From: an uncultured Lachnospiraceae bacterium
GTDB lineage: Bacteria > Bacillota > Clostridia > Lachnospirales > Lachnospiraceae
Direction: 5' to 3'
DNA: 64,000 nt
Assembly (NCBI GenBank): GCA_910586015.1
Contig: CAJUGJ010000017.1
Location: 1 to 64,000 of the forward strand
Shown in pieces: positions 1 to 8,936 of the stretch (positions are counted from its first letter, which is position 1; each line of letters begins with the position of its first letter). Under the pieces are notes generated by a model. That model was not told where the DNA came from. It searched no databases and saw nothing but the letters and a program-made list of their open reading frames with translations. Position numbers and translations under genes: made by a program.

Positions 1-98
1 AAACAAAGAAACAATGTTTCAACTTCTGATTTTATGTGTACATTTGTGCACAAAGTTATGGTATAATGTTGATAAAATTATATTAAGGGGAGGACTTT

Positions 99-1469
99 AT
101 GGACATTAAAGGAAAAGGGAAACTGATTTCAACTTTAGGTATGATCGTCACATTAATGTTGATGATTTTTGTTATTTCTGAATTTCGTACAAATTATCTA
201 GCAATAGGAATAATAGGAATTATTCTACTGGCAGTTTCCTATATCTATCTAAATTTTGAACGTAGAGAAGCAGAAGAAGAACTTCAAGCAGAACGAAATG
301 AGATAAGAAAGCAAGAAGACTTTTGGATATGTCAGATGAGAGAACTTCAAAAATCTCAAAAAGAATTGTATAATGCTGTGAAAGAAAATACTAATACGAT
401 GAAAGAACGATCAGAAGAATTTGTAGCATGGTCAGAATTAAGTGCACAGCGAAGTTTTGAATTACAAAAAAAGGGAATAAAAGCAATTATTAAATATAAC
501 AGAGAAAATGCAAAACAAGTCGCAGAAAGTATTACCGCATCTTTAGAACAGTTAAAACTTCAAATAGATAATGAATTACATACTAGAGAAGAAATGAATA
601 CTGTTCCAGATTCGAATTTTACACAGACTGTTTTAGAACATACACAAACTGTACAAGAACATTTACAGAAGATTACAAAACAGATTCACCAGACACAAGA
701 AATATTGTCAAAACTTTCTGTACAACAGACTGTCAAAACTTTTACACCAGAACAGGAAAGTTTAGATCTAAAAGATACAGAAATAGAAGAAGTAATAGAA
801 AGTGAAGATATGATAGTTTCACAGCCAGAAGAGGTAATAGAGAGTGAAGATATTGTAGTTTCACAGCCAGAAGAAGTAATAGAGAGTGAAGATATTGTAG
901 TTTCACAGCCAGAAGAGGTAATAGAGAGTGAAAATATGATAGTTTCACAGCCAGAAGAGGTAATAGAGAGTGAAGATATTGTAATTCCACAATCAGAAGA
1001 GGTAATAGAGAGTGAAGATATTGTAATTCCACAATCAGAAGAAGTAATAGAAAGTGAAGATATAATAGTTTCACAGCCAGAAGAAGTGGTTGAAAATGAG
1101 TATATTATGATTTCAGGACCAGAAGATCTGATTGGAAATGAACATATTGTAGTTTCACAACCAGAGGATCAAACTGACAATGAAGATATTATATTCTCAG
1201 AATTAAAAGATCTAGTTGAAAATGAAGATATGATATTTTCGGAGTTAGAAGAGGAAGATGTACAAGAAGAAGTGGCTATTTCTTTGAATTCAAGTCCAGA
1301 AAATTTAGAAGAAGATAGTGCACTTATTCCAAGAGAACTTCCTGTACAAGAAGAGAAAAAGCCTGTAGAGGTAGAGCCTAAGCCAGTTGTTTCACAGAAA
1401 AGTTCGGATTCTAATCATATGATGACAGCAGATGAGATTGCTGCATTGATTGCTTCAATGAATAGTTGA
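99..1469 (+). CDS. Membrane-anchored coiled-coil protein with eleven 14-residue repeats
   Basis: No family is recognised. Two hydrophobic segments (about residues 8-27 and 33-51) anchor the N-terminus. A charged, probably coiled-coil region follows to about residue 225. Residues 230-383 are eleven tandem 14-residue repeats of the type EEVIESEDIVVSQP, acidic and probably extended; the first seven are nearly identical and the last four have diverged. The C-terminus, TADEIAALIASMN, resembles the short LSxEEIDALL peptide found at FliM N-termini, so a link to the flagellar switch or chemotaxis is possible but unproven. The start has a GGGGAGG ribosome binding site. A hairpin terminator follows the stop. 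Confidence 0.75.
   Translation: MDIKGKGKLISTLGMIVTLMLMIFVISEFRTNYLAIGIIGIILLAVSYIYLNFERREAEEELQAERNEIRKQEDFWICQMRELQKSQKELYNAVKENTNTMKERSEEFVAWSELSAQRSFELQKKGIKAIIKYNRENAKQVAESITASLEQLKLQIDNELHTREEMNTVPDSNFTQTVLEHTQTVQEHLQKITKQIHQTQEILSKLSVQQTVKTFTPEQESLDLKDTEIEEVIESEDMIVSQPEEVIESEDIVVSQPEEVIESEDIVVSQPEEVIESENMIVSQPEEVIESEDIVIPQSEEVIESEDIVIPQSEEVIESEDIIVSQPEEVVENEYIMISGPEDLIGNEHIVVSQPEDQTDNEDIIFSELKDLVENEDMIFSELEEEDVQEEVAISLNSSPENLEEDSALIPRELPVQEEKKPVEVEPKPVVSQKSSDSNHMMTADEIAALIASMNS
786..1247 (+). repeat. Eleven in-frame 42-bp coding repeats
   Basis: 462 bases equal exactly 11 units of 42 bp, each coding a 14-residue repeat with core EEVIESED. Units 1-7 are nearly identical at DNA level; units 8-11 are degenerate. 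Such an array can expand or contract by slippage without breaking the frame. Confidence 0.9.
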
Positions 1470-1489
1470 TTCTTATATAAGATGAAAAT

Positions 1490-1543
1490 AGAAAGAGCAG
1501 CTATGTAAAAATTACAGGAAAATTTTACATAGCTGCTCTTTCT
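1490..1543. terminator. Bidirectional intrinsic terminator
   Basis: A 21-22 bp nearly perfect inverted repeat (AGAAAGAGCAGCTATGTAAA and its complement) sits between two convergent genes. A-rich and T-rich flanks allow it to work in both directions. Confidence 0.85.
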
Positions 1544-1566
1544 ATAGTATTTTTGTGATACCTTTT

Positions 1567-3600
1567 TTATTTTAGAATAAATCTTCTAATAAATTCGTTC
1601 ATCGATAATGGTGCTTCTAAGTAGTATTTTCCACCTACTTCACATCCAAAAAGAAGAAAAGTATTGTCTAAGGAAGCAACTTTAGAGTCCAATTCTCGGT
1701 AGATTTTTATAGTATGAACAATAGAAATAGTGGAATCTTTTTCTATTTGGAAATAATCTGTATATTCTTTATATTTTAAAATAAAATCATCTATTAATAG
1801 ATAAAATCCAGTATCAGAAAGTTTTTGAATTAGTTGAAACAACTCTTTTTTATCCATATCCTGAAAGTTTTCTGAAATAATAAATGCAATACGACTTGGT
1901 AAAATTCCGATTTGCTTACAAAGTTTGGATAATGTTTGCTCAATGTCATGCTCTAAAAAAGTAATTTTAGAAAAGCGTAGAGAAATTCTAAAATTAGGAA
2001 GAAGATAAGATTCCCATTGACGTAATAGTTTTCCCACTGTTTCTAAGGCAAAAAAGTCAAGATGACGTATAATATATTCTTTTTCATAACGAAATAGATA
2101 AATGTCTGCTGGAACAAAGCTATCAAATTCATCTTTTCTTCGAATCATAGCTTCTGCACCAATGACTGTTCCCAAAATTGCTTCGATTTTAGGTTGTAGA
2201 TAGATCGAAAACATCCCATTTTTAATTTCATGAAGTAATTGATTGGAAGCACCTGTACGATGACTATATATGATTTCCTGATGAGCGTCATAATAAGTCT
2301 GTTTATCTACATACATCAATTCATCGGTATGAGCTATCTGGGCATGAATATCAATTTCACCATCTCTCCAACAATATCCAATAGAAATTTTGAGATCTCC
2401 GTCCGCATCTACTCGCTTTCTTAAACAAGAAATGGTATCATTAAAGAGATCTTGAGAAACCTCTGGAACAAATACAACAAATTCATCTCCACCAATTCGA
2501 AAAATAAGATCTTCAAAAATACCTTTTAAAATTTCGGCTGTATGTAAAAGTAAATAATCTCCATACTCATGACCATGTGTATCATTAGCCGATTTTAAGC
2601 CAATAACATCAATAAAAATAACCCCTAATTGATTAGGTGTATTTACTTTAAGCTGTTCAATGGTTTTTAAATACTTATAGCGATTTCCTACTTTGGTTAA
2701 TCCGTCCATATAACTGAGGGTAGTCAGTTGTTCCATTAATTTTCGTTTATTAATATCATTGACAATAAAGGAAGATGCAGACTGTAATAATGTCATATCA
2801 TCTATATTTTCAGTTGGATTATCAACACCAACAACACCCTCTACCTGATTTTCTCCCCAAAGAGGAACTGCAAGTAGACTGTGAATTCCATCTTTTGCAA
2901 AGAGAGAGTAATCAGGAGAACTAGGACAGATATCTCCTTCTAAAAATTTTATAGAATGTCTACCCTGTTTTTCAAATTGTTCCTGCCAATAAGAAGTGAT
3001 AGATAGTGGAATATTGTTTGTATGTTTTTGTTTAGATGGAATTCCATTACGACACCATTCATATGTAACACACATATTTTGGATAGTATCTATTTCCATA
3101 ATATATGCACGATCTGCCATATGATAAGATCCAATCAAGGAAAGTAGGTTTTCAATCGCTTGCTGCATATTAGAATTTTGATTTAATGTCTGAATACATT
3201 GAATCAGAGTTTCTTCCATATGAAGTTTTCTTTTCAATTCTTTTGTAACAGTTTCCCTTTGTGTTGTATCTATCGCTATAACCAAACGAAAATTTACACT
3301 ATTATCATGAATCAATTTTTCCTTTATAATTAGTTCCTTTTGAAGTTTTGGATTAAACTGTTTTTCAATATGAAGTGTACCTATTTCCTTGTCAAAATTA
3401 CTACAGAATTTACAGGGATAGTCTGCTCCATATAAAATCTTATAACATGGTTGTTTTAACCAGTCCTTAGATTCAGAAATTCCAAGACTCTGTAAAAGAG
3501 CAGGATTCATATAATATAATTCGTAGGTTTTCGGATCTGCAAGATAGACATAATTCGTAGTTCCGTCCAATACAAGGGAGGTGATCTCTTCAAACTGCAT
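1567..3600 (-). CDS. PAS-GAF-GGDEF protein with degenerate EAL domain
   Basis: Probable diguanylate cyclase that makes the second messenger c-di-GMP. Domains in order: PAS-like (about residues 1-115, with a CKFC cysteine cluster near 63-66), GAF-like (about 130-290), GGDEF (about 295-440) with intact signature GGDEF at 370-374, and an EAL-like domain (about 450-677). No RxxD inhibitory site is seen just before GGDEF. In the EAL part the signature reads EAM (483-485), the IDDF motif near 603-606 remains, but the following GTGYSS stretch and the late lysine and glutamine positions are not recognisable. The second half is therefore probably catalytically inactive and may bind c-di-GMP or GTP. 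No transmembrane segment is evident, so it should be cytoplasmic. It stands alone, convergent with the repeat protein. Confidence 0.88.
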   Translation of the reverse strand: MQFEEITSLVLDGTTNYVYLADPKTYELYYMNPALLQSLGISESKDWLKQPCYKILYGADYPCKFCSNFDKEIGTLHIEKQFNPKLQKELIIKEKLIHDNSVNFRLVIAIDTTQRETVTKELKRKLHMEETLIQCIQTLNQNSNMQQAIENLLSLIGSYHMADRAYIMEIDTIQNMCVTYEWCRNGIPSKQKHTNNIPLSITSYWQEQFEKQGRHSIKFLEGDICPSSPDYSLFAKDGIHSLLAVPLWGENQVEGVVGVDNPTENIDDMTLLQSASSFIVNDINKRKLMEQLTTLSYMDGLTKVGNRYKYLKTIEQLKVNTPNQLGVIFIDVIGLKSANDTHGHEYGDYLLLHTAEILKGIFEDLIFRIGGDEFVVFVPEVSQDLFNDTISCLRKRVDADGDLKISIGYCWRDGEIDIHAQIAHTDELMYVDKQTYYDAHQEIIYSHRTGASNQLLHEIKNGMFSIYLQPKIEAILGTVIGAEAMIRRKDEFDSFVPADIYLFRYEKEYIIRHLDFFALETVGKLLRQWESYLLPNFRISLRFSKITFLEHDIEQTLSKLCKQIGILPSRIAFIISENFQDMDKKELFQLIQKLSDTGFYLLIDDFILKYKEYTDYFQIEKDSTISIVHTIKIYRELDSKVASLDNTFLLFGCEVGGKYYLEAPLSMNEFIRRFILK

Positions 3601-3769
3601 AACAGATACATTCTGCCACTCAAAATGTGATTTTATATACTCACACCGAGAAATGAAAATTCTTACTGTTTCAAAACGTGTATACTTTTAATTCACCGAA
3701 GTATTCACTGTACACTCCACAGTCATAAATTCCCGAAATAGCCTTGGGTACATACTTACGGTTGCTTGT

Positions 3770-4420
3770 CTATGCTACCTCGTAAGTTATTGCATCCCTC
3801 AAATTAAAACTTGCATTGAAATTTCTGTCTTCTACTAAGCTTCGTTCTGAATTGTGATGCAACTGCCTTTGAAAGATGTCCATTCTTCATCATATCTGAT
3901 ACATTCAAATCCTCAATCGTTATATAAGATGGCTTGGTTTTCACTATCTTGGCTATTGTTTTATGGATATAATCCGTACAAATATTGTCTATCTTATGAT
4001 GAAGCTTTTGTACTTTCAGCTTTTGTTTTCCTATATTTGCTCGTTGAGTGGACTCTCCTTTCTTTAAATTTTCGTATTTACGGGAAAGGCATCTCTGCTC
4101 TCTACGTAATTGTTTTTCAAGTTTCTTTATTCTTTTCGATTTGTTACTATTTTTATATGTTTTACCATTGGAAACAACCGCGAAATCTCTCAGTCCTAAA
4201 TCGATGCCAATACCTTCCTTGTTATGATTAACAATTTTAGTGTCTGGAACTTCTACCAGTATTAATACATAATATTTGTCTGCTTTGCTAGAAACCATTC
4301 CGCTTTTGATTCTATATCCATCTTTCGTAGTGGATATACTCTCTTCGTCCACGTATATTCTGGATTATTTGAAAGATACTTCTTGTCTAGCCAGATATAG
4401 AATCTTTTTCCACTCATGAT
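3770..4420 (-). pseudogene. tnpB remnant (IS607 type), deleted and frameshifted
   Basis: The longest open piece (3804-4352) covers RuvC-I (GIGIDLG) and RuvC-II (YITIEDL) of a TnpB RNA-guided nuclease. Compared with the intact TnpB at 43853-45025, about 48 N-terminal residues are missing, a further segment of roughly 75-80 residues before RuvC-I is deleted with a frame change, and about 50 residues carrying the whole CxxC zinc finger are deleted after FRTKL. Past that deletion the RuvC-III end (DRNFNASFNLRDAITY) is readable only in another frame, ending near 3770. The protein cannot be functional. Confidence 0.8.
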
Positions 4421-4530
4421 TTCTATTTGTTTTTTATACTTACCAAGTCTATATAATCTACAAGAGAATATAGGAAGGATTGAAATAATATCCTACACGA
4501 GTTCTTATTGTGGTAAGTATTCATAATAAT
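4414..4530 (-). pseudogene. Tail of IS607 serine recombinase (tnpA remnant)
   Basis: Reading leftwards, the frame gives ELV-stop-DIISILPIFSCRLYRL. This matches the end of the IS607 recombinase at 44964-45461 (EELVEDIISILHVFSCRLYRL). It contains an in-frame stop and then runs straight into the tnpB remnant, so both the recombinase C-terminus and the tnpB start were lost in one deletion. Confidence 0.65.
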
Positions 4531-4656
4531 ACCTTTATAAGTATATTTAAACACATTTGATCATTAATATCAATATCTTTGACTACCTAACAATCGTTTC
4601 TTTCTTTTGTAACGATTATACTCCAAATTGCAGAAAATTTCATGTATATTTAATAT

Positions 4657-6153
4657 TTAAAAATCACTATTTGAAGAAAAAGATTCCATCCGACGTTTAT
4701 GGCGTTCTTTATAAAGTTTTCTCCGTTTTCTATGTGGAATTTCAATAAAAATAATATAAAGTCCAGCAAGAATTATAAAAACTGCAACAAAAATTCCAAG
4801 AATAATTGGGAGAACAGAAATTTTGCTGTTATCAGAATTAGATGATATCTTTGTGGGTTCTTGCGTAACAGAAGGATTGGTCGATTCTCCAAAAGAAAGA
4901 TTTGGCGGAATTAGATAACTTGGCCAACGTGCTTCAAATTCTGCTTTAGTCAGAGGATATCCTTCATTATAATAGATGATGTCTGCAAATCCAACATATT
5001 TTCCAGCAAAAGTATACACAATTTGTCCAATAATATTATCTCCATGAATAAATTCATCGACTGGTTTAAGGAGAACAGATTTTTGTGCATCGTTAATATC
5101 TGCTGAATTTGGGAGTACAATATTGCTATTATCTTGAATTCGTAGGGTTGACATAGAACCTTTGGTGAATGGAGTAGCTTTTGTAAAAAGAGAAGGAAAT
5201 GTTCCTAATTCGGTTTGTGCGGTCTGCTCAATATTATAGAGAGAATAATTCTCAAAACCGAAATCAAGAATTTTTGCTGTATCTTCATAGGCATGAAGAG
5301 CAGTGTCTACATGAAGGACAACAGCAATTAATAATAGCCCATTCCGTTCTGCAAATGTTACTAAAGTAGTTTTCGCTTCATCGGTTCCGCCTGTTTTTCC
5401 GCCAATCGCTCCATCATATGTCAATGTTTTACGAATAAATCTATGATGGTTTGCAAGATATCGAAGTACATTTTTATTGGTAGGAGGAATTTGATAAGTT
5501 CTAGTTCCAGTAATTGTACGAAATTCTGGAATTGAAATTGCTGCTTTACTGATAAGAGCCATATCATAAGCACAGGTATAATGATTGTTGTCATGAAGTC
5601 CATGTGGATTGACAAAGTTTGTATTCGTACATCCTAGTTCTTTTGCACGTTCATTCATCATCTGTGCAAAATCGGAAACAGTACCTTTCGCAACATGTTC
5701 TGCTACACCATATGCGACTTCATTAGCAGATTCAAGCATAACAGCATAGAGAGCATCTTTCATAGAAATTTGTTCTCCCTCTACTAAACCAATACGACTT
5801 GAATTAAAATCAACATTCCATTCTGCTTCATGGGACATAGTCATAGTTTCACTTAGACCACAATTTTCCAAAGCTAAAAGAGTGGTCATGATTTTGGTGA
5901 TACTTGCTGGATAATATTTCTCATAGATATTTTTCTCATATAGAATTAATCCAGTACTAGCTTCCATAACAATAGCAGCGTCGGAGTTGATGGAAGGACC
6001 AGATGGCCAATCAAAGGTACTGTCTGAGGTAGAATTAGGTGTATCGGATTCAGGTGCTGCTTGTAAGGATACTGATTGATATGTTCCGCTCAAACAAACT
6101 GCAATAAGAAACACTGCCATAAGGCGACGTATTATAGATATGTTAAATTTCAT
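4657..6153 (-). CDS. D-alanyl-D-alanine carboxypeptidase (penicillin-binding protein, S11 family)
   Basis: Trims the terminal D-alanine from peptidoglycan stem peptides outside the membrane. All three serine-peptidase motifs are present: SITK (residues 84-87, nucleophile serine), SAN (142-144) and KTGG (253-256). An N-terminal signal peptide (about 1-32) is followed by a Ser/Thr-rich linker. The usual C-terminal beta domain follows, then a transmembrane helix near residues 455-478 and a basic cytoplasmic tail, so it is anchored at the C-terminus. The start at 6153 is preferred because GAGG lies six bases upstream; further upstream in-frame ATGs exist. The leader shares 33 of 37 bases with the leader of the LytTR regulator at 35.8 kb. 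It resembles the DacF/DacB-type enzymes of spore formers, but which paralogue cannot be told. Confidence 0.92.
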   Translation of the reverse strand: MKFNISIIRRLMAVFLIAVCLSGTYQSVSLQAAPESDTPNSTSDSTFDWPSGPSINSDAAIVMEASTGLILYEKNIYEKYYPASITKIMTTLLALENCGLSETMTMSHEAEWNVDFNSSRIGLVEGEQISMKDALYAVMLESANEVAYGVAEHVAKGTVSDFAQMMNERAKELGCTNTNFVNPHGLHDNNHYTCAYDMALISKAAISIPEFRTITGTRTYQIPPTNKNVLRYLANHHRFIRKTLTYDGAIGGKTGGTDEAKTTLVTFAERNGLLLIAVVLHVDTALHAYEDTAKILDFGFENYSLYNIEQTAQTELGTFPSLFTKATPFTKGSMSTLRIQDNSNIVLPNSADINDAQKSVLLKPVDEFIHGDNIIGQIVYTFAGKYVGFADIIYYNEGYPLTKAEFEARWPSYLIPPNLSFGESTNPSVTQEPTKISSNSDNSKISVLPIILGIFVAVFIILAGLYIIFIEIPHRKRRKLYKERHKRRMESFSSNSDF

Positions 6154-6162
6154 TTTTATCCT

Positions 6163-6199
6163 CATTTCTGCACGACTCTTTGTATATACCAAGTTTGTG
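6163..6199 (-). repeat. Leader sequence shared with the LytTR regulator gene
   Basis: 37 bases directly upstream of the carboxypeptidase start match 35839-35875 at 33 of 37 positions and have the same orientation to the following gene. Shared blocks include CACAAACTTG and CGTGCAGAAATG. Its role is unknown. Confidence 0.7.
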
Positions 6200-6354
6200 A
6201 ATGATACACAACTTAAACTTGTAGATTTAAAATTGAAATTTTCAATCTTAATTAATCTATGTGAACTTATTATAGAGTATTTCTTATTCCACCGCAAGAA
6301 CGAATATAAAGAAAATTGTTAAGATTTTTTAAATTTATAACAGGCTAAGAAAAA

Positions 6355-6397
6355 AGAAACAGTCGTCGGGATATATTTCCTTCGACGGCTGTCTTTT
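6355..6397 (-). terminator. Terminator of the araRBD operon
   Basis: Read on the minus strand, GACAGCCGTCG pairs with CGACGACTGT and is followed by a T-rich run. It lies just after the araD stop. Confidence 0.8.
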
Positions 6398-6407
6398 GTT
6401 TTCATAA

Positions 6408-7112
6408 TTATTTCTTTTTCTGCCCGTAATATGCGTTTGCACCATGCTTTCTTAAATAGTGCTTATCGAGCAGTTCTTGCTGCATAGAAGGAATTGTATT
6501 GTTAGAAAGTACAAGGTTATGCCATGCCATAAAAGATACTTCTTCAAGAACAACCGCATTATGAACAGCGTTATGAGGATCCGTTCCCCATGTAAAAGGC
6601 CCATGACTATAGACTAGGACAGCTGGAACATCATCAGGGTTAATTTCGGCAGTACGGAATCTTTCAATGATTACAGTTCCTGTTTCTTTTTCATATTCTC
6701 CTTGAATTTCTTCAGGGGTCATTTTTCTTGTACAAGGGATTTCTCCATAAAAATAATCTCCATGTGTAGTTCCAAGAGCAGGAACTCCCATACCTGCTTG
6801 TGCCATTGTAGTTGCCCAACGGGAATGAGTATGGACTACACCTCCAATATTAGGAAATGCTTTGTAAAGCTCAAGATGAGTTGGTGTGTCAGAAGATGGA
6901 TTTAACTCACCCTCTATACGATTTCCCTCTAAATCTATAACAACCATATCTTCTGGTTTCATAACATCATATTCCACACCAGACGGTTTAATTACAATTA
7001 GTCCTTTTTTACGATCAATTCCAGAAACATTTCCCCAAGTAAATGTGATCAAATGATATTTTGGAAGAAGCATATTTGCTTCATAAACTTCTTGTTTTAA
7101 TTGTTCTAACAT
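6408..7112 (-). CDS. araD: L-ribulose-5-phosphate 4-epimerase
   Basis: Class II aldolase-fold enzyme converting L-ribulose 5-phosphate to D-xylulose 5-phosphate, the last step of the arabinose route. The metal ligands are visible in VVHTHSRW (two histidines) and in VYSHGPFTWG (third histidine), and the TTHGDYFYGEIPCTR stretch holds the family aspartate. Length 234 residues fits the family (about 231). The start at 7112 is chosen for GGAGATTTTT directly upstream; an 18-codon upstream extension lacks support. It is the last gene of araR-araB-araD, 98 bases after araB. Two small hairpins sit in that gap. Confidence 0.95.
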   Translation of the reverse strand: MLEQLKQEVYEANMLLPKYHLITFTWGNVSGIDRKKGLIVIKPSGVEYDVMKPEDMVVIDLEGNRIEGELNPSSDTPTHLELYKAFPNIGGVVHTHSRWATTMAQAGMGVPALGTTHGDYFYGEIPCTRKMTPEEIQGEYEKETGTVIIERFRTAEINPDDVPAVLVYSHGPFTWGTDPHNAVHNAVVLEEVSFMAWHNLVLSNNTIPSMQQELLDKHYLRKHGANAYYGQKKK

Positions 7113-7142
7113 AAAAATCTCCATTCTGGAGCGTACTGTGGC

Positions 7143-7198
7143 GGAGAAAGAAAACTTTCTCCTCATTACTAATTGTGACGCTCCAACACAATTAGTAA
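7143..7198 (-). other. Two hairpins between araB and araD
   Basis: 7143-7162 is an 8-bp stem (GGAGAAAG with CTTTCTCC). 7166-7198 is a 12-bp perfect stem (TTACTAATTGTG with CACAATTAGTAA) around a 9-base loop. There is no U-run after them, so mRNA processing or stability is likelier than termination. Confidence 0.55.
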
Positions 7199-7210
7199 AG
7201 TTTTCTATGA

Positions 7211-8878
7211 TTATTTGGATTGTTCTTTTTTAATTTCTTTTAAACGTTTCATAACATCATTTTCTCCACGTCCGAAATAGTCATGAAGTTTATCGTATTC
7301 TGCAAACAGTTGATTATAAACTTTCTGATTTTCAGGAATTGGGGTATAAATAGTATCTTTTAATTTACCCATGACACCGGCTGCTTTGAAAATATCATCA
7401 TAGCCACCTTTTTGCGAACCGGCTGCCACCGCTGCAAAAATTGCTGAACCAAGTGCTGGTCCTTGTGTTGTACCACCAATCTTTACTGGAATTCCAAGAA
7501 CATCTGCATAGATTTGCATTGCCATAGGATTCTTTAAGGAAATACCACCTGAAGCATAAAATTCATGAATTGGTACACCATTTGCACGAAAAGTTTCGAC
7601 GATCTTTCTAGTGCCGTAGGCAGTTGCTTCAATTAGAGCACGATACATTTCTTCTGGTTTAGTCAATAAAGTCATACCAAGCATCATACCTGTCAGATCA
7701 ACATCGACAAGAACGGAACGATTTCCGTTCCACCAGTCAAGAGCGAGTAGTCCACTTTGACCAACTTTTAATTTCTCTGCTTTTTTAGTTAAATATTGAT
7801 GAATATTTAGACCTTCTTTTTCAGCAGCAGCATAATATTCTGGCGGACAACAGTTTTCTACAAACCATGCAAAGTGATCGCCAACACAGGACTGACCAGC
7901 TTCGTATCCAAAGTATCCCGGGTATACACCATCTTCTACGACACCACACATTCCCGGAACATTATGTTCTTCTGTTCCAAGTAGGATATGACAGGTAGAA
8001 GTTCCCATAATAGCAAGAATTTTTCCTGGACCATCGATTTTAACAGCAGGAGCAGTAACATGAGCATCTACATTTGCAACTGCAACTGCAGTTCCAACCT
8101 TTAATCCTGTTAAGTTTGCAGCTTTTTCACAAATTTCTCCTGCTTTCTTTCCAAGAGGAGTAATTGGACAATTTAATTTTTCTTCTACTACATTTTCTAA
8201 ACGTGGATCAAGAGCTTTAAAGAAGGATTTTTCTGGATATCCCTTTTGTTTATGCCAAATTGCTTTATAACCAGCTGTACAGGAATTTCTGGTTTGTACT
8301 CCTGTAAGTTGCCAAATAACCCAGTCAGCAGCTTCAATAAAGAAATCCGCATCTTCATAAACTTCTGGACACTCATCCAAGATCTGCCAAATTTTTGGAA
8401 ATGCCCACTCAGAGGAAATTTTTCCACCATATCTGGCAAGCCATTCTTCTCCACGCTGTGCAGCAATTTCATTTAGTTTGTTTGCCTTATCCTGTGCAGC
8501 ATGGTGCTTCCAGAGTTTTATGTAAGCATGAGGTTCTTCTTTATATTTTTCAAGAAAGCACAAAGGAGTACCATCTGCTTTGACTGGAAGTAGGGTACAA
8601 GCAGTAAAATCGATACCAACACCAATCACATCCTCTGGTGAAACTCCAGATTTTTTTAATACTTCTAGAATAGTATAGGCAAAGACATCCAAATAATCTT
8701 GTGGGTGTTCTAGTGCCCAATCTGGAGGCAATTTCTTGCCACAAGGAAGTTGTTCATCCATAACTGCATGGGGATAATTTAAAGTTGCATCGGCAAGTTC
8801 CTCACCAGTTTCAACATTAACAAGAAGAGCACGTCCAGAAAGCGTTCCAAAATCTACACCAATAGAATATTTAGCCAT
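7211..8878 (-). CDS. araB: Ribulokinase
   Basis: FGGY-family sugar kinase that phosphorylates L-ribulose with ATP in the cytoplasm. The phosphate-binding start SIGVDFGTLSGRALLV, the second ATP motif near IMGTSTCHI and the C-terminal ASGGISLKNPMAMQIYAD region are all as in AraB. Length 555 is normal. The ribosome binding site AAGGAGG precedes the ATG. It follows araR and precedes araD on the same strand. No arabinose isomerase gene lies in the window, so step one must be encoded elsewhere. Confidence 0.95.
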   Translation of the reverse strand: MAKYSIGVDFGTLSGRALLVNVETGEELADATLNYPHAVMDEQLPCGKKLPPDWALEHPQDYLDVFAYTILEVLKKSGVSPEDVIGVGIDFTACTLLPVKADGTPLCFLEKYKEEPHAYIKLWKHHAAQDKANKLNEIAAQRGEEWLARYGGKISSEWAFPKIWQILDECPEVYEDADFFIEAADWVIWQLTGVQTRNSCTAGYKAIWHKQKGYPEKSFFKALDPRLENVVEEKLNCPITPLGKKAGEICEKAANLTGLKVGTAVAVANVDAHVTAPAVKIDGPGKILAIMGTSTCHILLGTEEHNVPGMCGVVEDGVYPGYFGYEAGQSCVGDHFAWFVENCCPPEYYAAAEKEGLNIHQYLTKKAEKLKVGQSGLLALDWWNGNRSVLVDVDLTGMMLGMTLLTKPEEMYRALIEATAYGTRKIVETFRANGVPIHEFYASGGISLKNPMAMQIYADVLGIPVKIGGTTQGPALGSAIFAAVAAGSQKGGYDDIFKAAGVMGKLKDTIYTPIPENQKVYNQLFAEYDKLHDYFGRGENDVMKRLKEIKKEQSK

Positions 8879-8936
8879 TTTAAATCCTCCTTAAAAATAA
8901 ATATGATTATAATAAAATCCAGCACATACCAGATTA

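Larger units (their letters stand above)
3641..4530 (-). mobile_element. Decayed IS607-family element
   Basis: Remnant of the same element type as the one at about 43.7-45.7 kb. Its right end (about 3641-3770) matches the right end of that copy (about 43700-43855), including shared stretches such as TTACTGTTTC, GTACACTC and TAAATTCCCGA. It then holds a deleted and frameshifted tnpB and a short tnpA tail with a stop codon. A weak match to the recombinase may extend to about 4630. It lies between the GGDEF gene and the carboxypeptidase gene and fills the gap there. It cannot move by its own enzymes. Confidence 0.75.

Noticed and set aside
742..1074. Leucine-rich 110-residue reading on the minus strand
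   Set aside because: It is the mirror of the acidic repeat array on the plus strand, with no ribosome binding site and a composition forced by the repeats.
786..1247. Regularly spaced repeats that could look like a CRISPR array
   Set aside because: The 42-bp units abut with no unique spacers and keep one open reading frame, so they are coding repeats.
3854..4231. 125-residue plus-strand reading
   Set aside because: It is antisense to the tnpB remnant and has no start signal.
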